This document shows positions 48,934 to 56,323 of a DNA stretch of 64,000 nt, one piece after another. Source of the stretch: an uncultured Caldilineaceae bacterium (lineage in GTDB: Bacteria; Chloroflexota; Anaerolineae; Caldilineales; Caldilineaceae); the NCBI GenBank assembly GCA_951812725.1, contig OX638330.1, positions 2,294,001 through 2,358,000 on the forward strand, written 5' to 3'. Position 1 is the stretch's first letter. Each line of letters begins with the position of its first letter. The notes beneath the pieces are model-generated. The model ran no database searches. It saw only the letters and a program-made list of their open reading frames with translations, and was not told the origin of the DNA. A program made the translations under genes and the position numbers.

Positions 48934-49620
48934 ATGGATGTGATGGGGCCAGATGTCCGTTACAACGAAAATGTAACGCTGCTGATCATTGCCGGAGGGA
49001 GCAGCCGCCGCATGGGCTCCGACAAGCTTTTGCTGCCTGTGCCGCCGCGTGGAATGCCGCTGATTCGGCACGCAACCGAACGCCTCATGACGATGGCTGC
49101 CGGTACAGTAGTCGTAGCCAACAGCATCGGCGTTTGTGAGGCTCTGCGCGATTCAAGCCAAAGCTGCGGACAGGGCGGCGAAGATCCGGCAGTAGATTAC
49201 ACAGATATGCATTGCATTCCGGACGACTCGCCTGGAGACGGCCCGTTGGGCGGCCTCGCAACGGGACTGCGCCGGACCGAGGGTTGGGCGCTGACTGTCG
49301 CCGGAGACATGCCCTTTCTTTCGGAGGCGGCATGCCAGTATCTGACAGACCTTGCAGACGGCGGTTGCGATGCGATTGTGCCTGTTCTAGAAGGAAGGTC
49401 ACAGCCTCTGCATGCGCTCTATCACAGCCGTTGCCTCCCTGCCGTAGAAAAGGCTTTGGCGAGGGGTCTGCGCCGCATGGACAGCTTCTGGCCTTATGTG
49501 CGCGTCCGTTGGATTGCAGCAAGCGCACTGCGCTCCTTCGACCCGGAACTTCGCACATTTACCAACGTCAACACGCCGGCCGAGTGGGAAAAGGCACTCA
49601 CGTTGCTTTCGCAAGGCTGA
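48934..49620 (+). CDS. mobA: Molybdenum cofactor guanylyltransferase (MobA-like)
   Basis: 228 residues from the ATG at 48934; the open frame begins at a GTG (48889) inside the preceding terminator, which makes the later start more likely. The nucleotidyltransferase motif LLIIAGGSSRRMGSDKLLLP is near residue 13, followed by DDSPGDGPLGGLATGLRRTE and VAGDMPFLSEAACQYL, where Asp binds metal and GTP. It adds GMP to molybdopterin to form the bis-MGD or MCD cofactor. The MOSC gene at 29194 is another molybdenum-related gene; no other moa/moe genes are visible. Confidence 0.88.
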   Translation: MDVMGPDVRYNENVTLLIIAGGSSRRMGSDKLLLPVPPRGMPLIRHATERLMTMAAGTVVVANSIGVCEALRDSSQSCGQGGEDPAVDYTDMHCIPDDSPGDGPLGGLATGLRRTEGWALTVAGDMPFLSEAACQYLTDLADGGCDAIVPVLEGRSQPLHALYHSRCLPAVEKALARGLRRMDSFWPYVRVRWIAASALRSFDPELRTFTNVNTPAEWEKALTLLSQG

Positions 49621-50240
49621 CCACCAGGTGTTAGAATGGGGGCCGGGATGCCCAGGGCCGATTTCGCGGCTGCAGCGCCGTCCAGTGGTTGGGACGTTTA
49701 CACCGTCTGTCGAAACTTTCGGGAAGGTAACCATTGAGCGACAGTATTTGACCAGCCAGTCATCCTTGAAACCGTTTGGACGCTTGGGACGCAACTGTTT
49801 GACAGCCACCGTACGGCTCGCAAGCCGAGACGCTGCGAAGAAGGCGCACAGGTTGGTGAGGGATGGTTTTGGAGGGGGGCGTTGCGGGGGCGCAGCCCCT
49901 GCACAAGGGAGGCCGCTTGCGGCCGACCGCCCATATACATATAGGGCTACAGATACACTTCGGGTGAAAGCCCCTGGTGGGGCCCGATTAGTCTTCCCTG
50001 GACTGGGGCGATCGCCAGCCCTGAGCGGTAGGGTGCGCGGGCCCGAAAGTGAACTGCAGAGAAGTGCGGATAGTGGCGGGAAATGCTTTGAATGCCAGGG
50101 TGAGGCTGCGGTGCGTGGCGGCGAATTGAAGATGGCGGAGTAGCTACTAAGGAAGTTTAGCAGGCGGCCGACTTTTTCGCGAGGCAGGAGAGGTGGGGAC
50201 AGGATTCTGACCTCCAGAACGACAGGATAGTGCAACGCAA
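49621..50240. other. Intergenic region with repeat element 4
   Basis: Bases 49724-49932 are a repeat element. I see no supportable gene in 49933-50240; open frames there are shadows of the repeat or lack motifs. Confidence 0.6.
49724..49932 (+). repeat. Intergenic repeat, element 4 (arm B plus hairpin core)
   Basis: Arm B (49724-49863) aligns with 24535-24675, sharing AAGGTAAC, GACCAGCCAGTCATCCTTG and GCGAAGAA. The core (49864-49932) has hairpin 1 with loop GCA and hairpin 2 as GGCCG-CTTG-CGGCC. Compared with GGGCG-CTTG-CGCCC at 24.7 kb, two stem pairs differ in both strands while pairing is kept. Confidence 0.88.
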
Positions 50241-52124
50241 ATGGCAAAGCATCGAAGAGGCTCAACTCAACAGAGAACTGCCGTCTCCAGCGGGCAAGGC
50301 CGCGGTAAGCAGCTAGAGGAGGGCGCCGTCGTCAAGGACTGGGGAGGGCGCATCCCGATCGCGTTGACCTTTCCAAACAGCTACTACGTAGGCATGAGCA
50401 GCCTGGCGTTTCAGCTGCTGTACAGCTGGCTGAACGCTGAGCCCGACGTAGTCTGTGAGCGCATGTTCTGGCATAAGGGCGCGGCCGCGGCGGGTGAGCC
50501 CCTGCTCTCTCTGGAAACCGGTCGCCCGGCCGATGACTTTGACGTCTGGGCCTTTACCATCTCCTGGGAGATGGACTACTTTAACGTCATTGAAATGCTG
50601 CGCCAGGCCGGCATCCCGCCGCTGGCGCAAGAGAGGCGTGACAGCAGCCGCTGGGATGGATCTGACTGGCCCCTTATCATCGCCGGCGGTCCGGGCATCA
50701 CCATGAATCCGGAGCCGATGGCTCCCTTCTTCGATGCGGTTCTTATCGGGGAAGGCGAGGAGGCGGTGCCGCAGTTCCTGGAATTGTGCCGCAATGGGCT
50801 ATACGAAGATCGCGAGGCACTGCTGCAGACGCTTGACCGTGAGCCCGGTTTCTACATTCCCCATCTGCGCCCGTCGAATCGAAACCATGCCGACTTCCGC
50901 CCGGTGGAGCGGCTGTGGGTGCGCGAGCTGCCTCACTTCCCGACCCAGTCGGTGCTCTATACGCCGGACACGGAATTCAGCGGCATGCACCTTATGGAAA
51001 TTGCGCGCGGCTGCGGAAGGGGCTGTCGCTTTTGCCTGGCTGGTTATGTGTACCGGCCACCACGCGAACAGCCTCTGGAGGCGCTGCTGGGCTGGGCGCG
51101 AGCGGCCATGGCAAAGGGGCACGACCGTATAGGACTCGTCAGCGCCGCGGTGAGCGACCACACTCAGATCGATGAACTGGCAACCGAGCTTGCCGGTATG
51201 GGAGCCTCCATAAGCGCCAGTTCCATGCGGATGGATCCGATCAGCGTTCCGCTGATTCAGGCGATGGCCGCCGGCGGCACCAAGACTTTGACAGTTGCGC
51301 CGGAAGCGGGCAGCGAACGCCTGCGGAATGTAATAAACAAGACCCAGACCGAAGAGCAGATGATGCGAGCGGTGGGGCTGGCTGCGGAGCTGGATTTTCC
51401 GCAGCTGAAACTCTACTTTATGACAGGCCACCCAACCGAGACCGACGAGGACATACAGGAGCTGATCGAGTTTACGCTCAAGGCGCGACAGATTTACAGG
51501 CGCCGGCTGGCCATAAACGCCACCCCCTTTGTCCCCAAGGCGCACACACCTTTCCAGTGGGAGGCCATGATGCCGGCCGCGGAGCTTAAGCGCCGCCAGC
51601 GTAGGATAAACAAAGCGCTGGCGCGGCACGGTGTCGAGGTGCGGGCGGATTCGCCGGAATGGGCCGAAGTGCAAGCGGTTCTGAGCCGTGGAGATCGTGC
51701 GCTGGCCGATGTGCTTTTGGAGATTCCACCTGGACAACTGAACACACGTCTCTTCTTCCGCACAATGGAAAAACTGGGATTGGATAAGGAGCATTACCTT
51801 GGCCAGTGGAATGCAGGAGATGCTCTTCCCTGGGATATCGTCCAGAGCGGTGTAAGCGAAAACTATTTTAACTACGAATTGCGCCTGGCCACAGCAGAGC
51901 GCACCGGGCTCTCGTGCCCTCCCGACAGCGCCGGCTGTCTCACTTGCCAGGCATGTGATGACGACTGGGCCTTCCGCTACGGCGACAACGAAAACCGGCC
52001 GATCCCTGCCGCCAAGGGCGGGGCCTGGCGGGCGCAGGACTGGCTTCCCTGGACAAAGCTCAAGGACCAGAAACACAACACCGGCCTGGGTAATGTGACT
52101 ATCGAACCAGTCCCACTGGAGTAA
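50241..52124 (+). CDS. B12-binding-domain radical SAM protein (TIGR03960-like)
   Basis: 627 residues. The N-terminal half has the cobalamin-binding-like fold (LTFPNSYYVGMSSLAFQLLY, LIIAGGPGITMNPEPMAPFFDAVLIGEGEE). The radical SAM domain begins EIARGCGRGCRFCLAG with CxxxCxxC at C258, C262 and C265 binding the 4Fe-4S cluster; TLTVAPEAGSERLRNVINK and KLYFMTGHPTETDEDI are typical follow-on motifs. The family, of unknown function, is often followed by a TIGR03936 protein, which is absent here. The C-terminus contains a short Cys cluster (CPPDSAGCLTCQACDDDW). Confidence 0.88.
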   Translation: MAKHRRGSTQQRTAVSSGQGRGKQLEEGAVVKDWGGRIPIALTFPNSYYVGMSSLAFQLLYSWLNAEPDVVCERMFWHKGAAAAGEPLLSLETGRPADDFDVWAFTISWEMDYFNVIEMLRQAGIPPLAQERRDSSRWDGSDWPLIIAGGPGITMNPEPMAPFFDAVLIGEGEEAVPQFLELCRNGLYEDREALLQTLDREPGFYIPHLRPSNRNHADFRPVERLWVRELPHFPTQSVLYTPDTEFSGMHLMEIARGCGRGCRFCLAGYVYRPPREQPLEALLGWARAAMAKGHDRIGLVSAAVSDHTQIDELATELAGMGASISASSMRMDPISVPLIQAMAAGGTKTLTVAPEAGSERLRNVINKTQTEEQMMRAVGLAAELDFPQLKLYFMTGHPTETDEDIQELIEFTLKARQIYRRRLAINATPFVPKAHTPFQWEAMMPAAELKRRQRRINKALARHGVEVRADSPEWAEVQAVLSRGDRALADVLLEIPPGQLNTRLFFRTMEKLGLDKEHYLGQWNAGDALPWDIVQSGVSENYFNYELRLATAERTGLSCPPDSAGCLTCQACDDDWAFRYGDNENRPIPAAKGGAWRAQDWLPWTKLKDQKHNTGLGNVTIEPVPLE

Positions 52125-52216
52125 ATCCGGTTCGCCGTTAGGAAATCTGCTAACGCGAGAGTGCTTGACACCGCCAACGTTGGCGAATCGGTTGTGGGAG
52201 GAAACCGATCAGAAAA

Positions 52217-53017
52217 ATGCACCGCATTCCCTACAACAATGGCGTGGTGACCTATTCGTTTGAAAGTTTTTCCTCTCACCCTCTGCAAGCTCATTTCAGC
52301 GCGCGCCACGGCGGCGTTTCGCCCTACCCCTGGCGTAGTCTGAATTTCAGCTACAGCCGCGGCGATGACCGTTCGCGCGTGTTGGAAAACTTCGCTCGAT
52401 TCTGCGCGGCCCTTGGCCAAGAGCCTGAACATCCAGTCCGCACGCACCAGGTCCACAGTGCAAACGTGGCCCGTGTCGGCTGGAAGGACGCCGGCTCCCG
52501 CCAGAAGGATTGCGATGCCCTCATCAGCAATGCGGTTGCCTTACCCCTCTTTCTCGTATTTGCCGACTGCGTGCCGCTGATATTGTTCGATCCGGTTCGC
52601 CATGCACTGGGCGCCTGCCACGCTGGTTGGCGAGGTACCGTCGAAGGCATTGGACCCGCCGCCCTGAAGGCGATGGCGGCCGAATTCGGGACGGACGCGG
52701 CCGATGTGCATGTGGGCATAGGACCGAGCATTGGGCCGGAGAGTTACGAAGTAGGCGATGAAGTGATCCAGATGGCTGCTGCAAAGTTACCTGGCGGAGA
52801 AAAGTATTTCTGCAGACGTAACGGAGAACACGCAAATCCTTATTTCGATCTGTGGCAGGCCAATGCCGACCAATTGATAGCGGGCGGGGTACCTCGCGGC
52901 AACATCGAAATCGCCGAAATCGACACCGCGGACAATACCGACGAGTTCTATAGCCACCGGGCAGAGAAGGGCCTATGCGGTCTTTTTGGGCTGCTGACCT
53001 GGCTGGAACCCCGTTAG
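52217..53017 (+). CDS. pgeF: Peptidoglycan editing factor PgeF (YfiH/laccase-domain family)
   Basis: 266 residues. The purine-nucleosidase/laccase-like signature is present: FSARHGGVSPYPWRSLNFSY, VRTHQVHSANV, ADCVPLILFDPVRHALGACHAGWRGTVEGI, and HVGIGPSIGPESYEVGDEV. The conserved Cys and His residues form the metal-binding active site. Family members remove wrongly incorporated L-Ser from UDP-MurNAc peptides or act on purine nucleosides. No ribosome site sits at the normal distance; GGAGG lies about 15 nt upstream. TTGACA followed by a 14-bp palindrome at 52172-52185 lies just before. Confidence 0.9.
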   Translation: MHRIPYNNGVVTYSFESFSSHPLQAHFSARHGGVSPYPWRSLNFSYSRGDDRSRVLENFARFCAALGQEPEHPVRTHQVHSANVARVGWKDAGSRQKDCDALISNAVALPLFLVFADCVPLILFDPVRHALGACHAGWRGTVEGIGPAALKAMAAEFGTDAADVHVGIGPSIGPESYEVGDEVIQMAAAKLPGGEKYFCRRNGEHANPYFDLWQANADQLIAGGVPRGNIEIAEIDTADNTDEFYSHRAEKGLCGLFGLLTWLEPR

Positions 53018-53216
53018 AACGGGCATCGTTCATGGTTGAAATATGATACAATCAGACTGGACGCAGACGGTCGTTGTCTGATGCCGAGAAACTTCCGAGA
53101 TGCAGAGCAGTTCCGCAATTTAAGAAGGCGACGTCGCCGACCAGCGGCCAAGTGCTATGTGCCTGAGCATGAAGGGCGGAGTTGCTCTGCCGTTAGTCAG
53201 GACTGGTTGATTCCGC

Positions 53217-54026
53217 ATGTCGGAAAGCACAAACCGATTTGAAGAGCTGCTGCGCAGGCTTGGTTTGGATTCCATGCCGACCTACCAGCAGATTTTTGAA
53301 TCGATGGACCCGCTATCGTGGACGCTGGTGCTGCTCCTGACCGGAGCAGTGATACTTGGCGTGTTTTTCACACTGAACACACGATACCGTTTTCACTCCT
53401 TTCAGGAGGCGGAAGCAACGCCCGACGTCCTTTTGGCGAGGCTGAAGCAGGATCCGACATACTTGACGCCGCCGTCTATTATCAGCCGGCTGGGGGCTGA
53501 AACAACTTTAAAGCTGCTGGAGTATGGCGACCAGGTAACAGCCGGGCAGTGGCGATCAATGTGGAATCGCGTGCGGGAGGAGCTATTGGGGCTGCTCTCT
53601 TCGCAACACGCGTTTGGCCCTATTTTCGCTCTGGCCAACTATTACATGAGCACCGATACCGAAGAGCCGGACAGCATGCGTATTCGCCGGACGGCATTGA
53701 TTCACAAGCTGGGCCAGCGGCGGCAACTCGAACCGGGAGCCGACGGCATGCTGGCCCAGTTGCGGCTGGTGCGGCACCCTGCAGAGCAACTGGGCGAATT
53801 GGGCTTTGATGGGCCAACGATTTGGCTGGAGAGTGCCGAGGACTCTATGGCGGTGGAAGGTCCCATCATTCAGATGGGAACTGTTCGATTCGAAACGGTT
53901 GATCGAGCGAGCGTTGGCATTACCATTCAGAGGACACCTACTGTCGGCGGGAACTTTACGATGCAGATGGAGAAACGAAACGACATGTGGGTCGTTGTCA
54001 ACGAGCAGGTCAACTGGGAACCTTAG
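53217..54026 (+). CDS. Membrane-anchored protein of unknown function
   Basis: 269 residues with one membrane segment near residue 35-55 (WTLVLLLTGAVILGVFFTL), preceded by a cytoplasmic-looking N-terminus. The C-terminal 200 residues appear soluble and mostly alpha/beta, with TPPSIISRLGAETTLKLLEYGDQVTAGQW and an ending NFTMQMEKRNDMWVVVNEQVNWEP. I recognise no family. No clear ribosome site is visible. The 149-nt gap to the next gene on the same strand allows cotranscription with the 7TM sensor, so a shared role in a membrane signalling process is possible (inference). Confidence 0.6.
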   Translation: MSESTNRFEELLRRLGLDSMPTYQQIFESMDPLSWTLVLLLTGAVILGVFFTLNTRYRFHSFQEAEATPDVLLARLKQDPTYLTPPSIISRLGAETTLKLLEYGDQVTAGQWRSMWNRVREELLGLLSSQHAFGPIFALANYYMSTDTEEPDSMRIRRTALIHKLGQRRQLEPGADGMLAQLRLVRHPAEQLGELGFDGPTIWLESAEDSMAVEGPIIQMGTVRFETVDRASVGITIQRTPTVGGNFTMQMEKRNDMWVVVNEQVNWEP

Positions 54027-54175
54027 AATGTTTTTGACGAGGCTCGAAAATAGAATGTCTCACCTGCAGATTGTCTCCTCGACCAGGGGGAGACAGAGTC
54101 AGCGGACAGTGGGAGGCGGCGCCTCACATCTTCGCCCAATTCACGAGGAATCTGCAATTCGAGTGACAGTATCTT

Positions 54176-56260
54176 ATGAATGAATTATCGTTGACCCTCG
54201 CCGATGCCCTGGGCTTTATGAACGCCCTGGTCTCGTCGGTGGTCGTGATTCTCGCCTTTTCGCTTCTTGCTTATACGCTTAACTATAATTTCCGTCACCC
54301 AGTGGCCAGGCGCTTTGCTTATTTGCTGGGCCTTGTCATGGTGACATACGCGTCCGAAGTCGCATTGACACAAGCGATCAGCGCGGAATCGGCGACCAAG
54401 TGGCTGCGCTTCCAATGGTTGGGGATTGCTTTCTTGCCGGGGGCCTATTATGCCTTCTCCTATTCGATTCTGCGCACCACGAACTATCATACTGACCGCC
54501 GCCGGCTAATCAACAATGCAATTGGCGTCCTTTCGGTGGTCAGCGCTCTGCTGGCGATCTTCTCGACGCTCCTGGTTGACTATGTGGAGTTTGACCCGCT
54601 GCTCAGTTATCTACGTCCCGGTATTTTGTTCTGGCCCTTCGCGGCCTTCTTCGCCGGTGTTGTAATACTCTCCCACTTCAACATTTGGAAGGCCCGTCAG
54701 CGCTGTCTGACGGCCGAGAGCCGCAAGCGAATGACGTATCTTCTCGTGGCAACGGCGGCGCCAGGCATCGGCACCTTCCCTTATCTGATTGCATTGGGCA
54801 AAGCCTCGGCTGGACTGCTTGCGCCTGAGTGGATTCTTGGCTTGGCGATAGTAGGCAACAGTGCTGTCGGCTCCATGCTCGTCTTCATGAGCTACACTGT
54901 GGCATTTTTTGGCGTCTATACGCCTGACAGAGTCGTTCGGTACCGCCTCATTCGCTACTTTGCCCGGGGTCCGGTTGTTGCGATTCTCGTGATTCTGGCC
55001 ATTCAGACGATCCCAACGGTAGAGCACGTGCTTGGCCTGCCTCGCAACATTGTACTTTTCAGTGTAATTACCGGAGTGATAATTGCCGCCCAGGTAATTC
55101 TCAGCCTGTCAAAGGCGTTGACCGACCGGATTGTATACGGAGAGGATCGGGAGGAAATCGCCTGGTTGCGGGAACTCGACAGGCGACTGCTGACCACTAC
55201 GGATTTGCGTCAGTTTCTCGAAAACCATCTGACTGTTCTGTGTGAGATTCTGCGCGTTCGCTCGGGCTTTGTGGCAGCGGCCATTGGTACTGATCTGATC
55301 CTGGAAGCAGTGGTTGGACCTGAGGGGACGAGACAGGAGATTCTTGACGACAAGGACTGGAGCAATGCCCTGAACGAGGCGTTGGGCCTTGTTCGCACGA
55401 ATGGCACGCCGTCCAATGGCGGGCCGGGGCACAATGCTGAAGGCTTGACTTCCCTTTCGATGAATGGCGGAAAGGAGGCGCACCTGCTTCCGGCCTTGCA
55501 GCCGGCGGAATACGGAGGATACTGGCTCTGGCCCGTGCTGGACTCTGCAAGCGGCCGGGAGGGAGAAATGGTGCTGGGCATGCTGGGGGTACGCGCACGC
55601 ACCGGATCGCCTAACTTCAGCCTGGATGAACAGAGTCTGTTGGCCCAACAGATCGAAAGCGTCTCCGCGGCGTTGCTCGATCGGAAGATGCAGATGCAGG
55701 TAATGGTCGCTCTGCGCCGCATCATCCCCGGCATCGACCGCATCCAGCAGATCCGCGGTATTGTGCCCTATGTGTCTGAGAACACTGAGGTGCCTCCGGC
55801 TGAGCTGCTTGAACCGAGCCCGATTCACAACCCTGAATTCGAGAGCTGGGTTAAAGACGCCCTCAGCCACTATTGGGGCGGTCCTAAGCTGACCCGAAGC
55901 CCGTTGATGCAACTGCGAGTTGTGGATCGGGTAATCGAAGAAGCTGATGGCAATCCCGGCAAAGCTTTGCGGCTGGTGTTGGGCCGTGCCATCCAGAACC
56001 TGCGCCCGAGCAGTAAGCAGGACCTGAGCACGCCCGAATGGCTGCTCTACAATATCCTGGAGATGCGTTTCATTCAGGGCCGCAAGATACGCGATATCGC
56101 TGGCCGGCTGGCCATCAGCGAGAGCGACCTATACCGCAAGCAACGGGTTGCAATTGGCCAGGTGGCGCAAGTTTTGACGGAAATGGAGCAGGGCGACTGG
56201 GACGCATTGCTCAAGATGCAGGAAGAAGACACTGCAACCGTCGTGGACGAAGTGAGATGA
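54176..56260 (+). CDS. Membrane sensor with 7TM histidine-kinase-type N-terminus, GAF domain and C-terminal HTH
   Basis: 694 residues. The first 290 or so contain about eight to nine membrane helices, with LRFQWLGIAFLPGAYYAFSYSIL matching the N-terminal 7TM sensing region found on many histidine kinases. A GAF-like region follows (residues about 340-510; LREVDR/RQFLENHLTVLCEILRVRSGF onward to DEQSLLAQQIESVSAAL). No HisKA or HATPase motifs (H, N, G boxes) are present. The C-terminal 150 residues end with MRFIQGRKIRDIAGRLAISESDLYRKQRVAI, a helix-turn-helix-like segment. Hence it looks like a one-component membrane sensor, not a kinase. Its target is unknown. Confidence 0.68.
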   Translation: MNELSLTLADALGFMNALVSSVVVILAFSLLAYTLNYNFRHPVARRFAYLLGLVMVTYASEVALTQAISAESATKWLRFQWLGIAFLPGAYYAFSYSILRTTNYHTDRRRLINNAIGVLSVVSALLAIFSTLLVDYVEFDPLLSYLRPGILFWPFAAFFAGVVILSHFNIWKARQRCLTAESRKRMTYLLVATAAPGIGTFPYLIALGKASAGLLAPEWILGLAIVGNSAVGSMLVFMSYTVAFFGVYTPDRVVRYRLIRYFARGPVVAILVILAIQTIPTVEHVLGLPRNIVLFSVITGVIIAAQVILSLSKALTDRIVYGEDREEIAWLRELDRRLLTTTDLRQFLENHLTVLCEILRVRSGFVAAAIGTDLILEAVVGPEGTRQEILDDKDWSNALNEALGLVRTNGTPSNGGPGHNAEGLTSLSMNGGKEAHLLPALQPAEYGGYWLWPVLDSASGREGEMVLGMLGVRARTGSPNFSLDEQSLLAQQIESVSAALLDRKMQMQVMVALRRIIPGIDRIQQIRGIVPYVSENTEVPPAELLEPSPIHNPEFESWVKDALSHYWGGPKLTRSPLMQLRVVDRVIEEADGNPGKALRLVLGRAIQNLRPSSKQDLSTPEWLLYNILEMRFIQGRKIRDIAGRLAISESDLYRKQRVAIGQVAQVLTEMEQGDWDALLKMQEEDTATVVDEVR

Positions 56261-56323
56261 AACGGGCGGGATTGCTGAGACCCAATGCTGCTTCCGGCGC
56301 AGGTGTTCCCGAGGACATGACCC

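Noticed and set aside
53036..53242. 68-residue basic frame after pgeF
   Set aside because: Arg-rich composition typical of out-of-frame translation; overlaps the next gene start.
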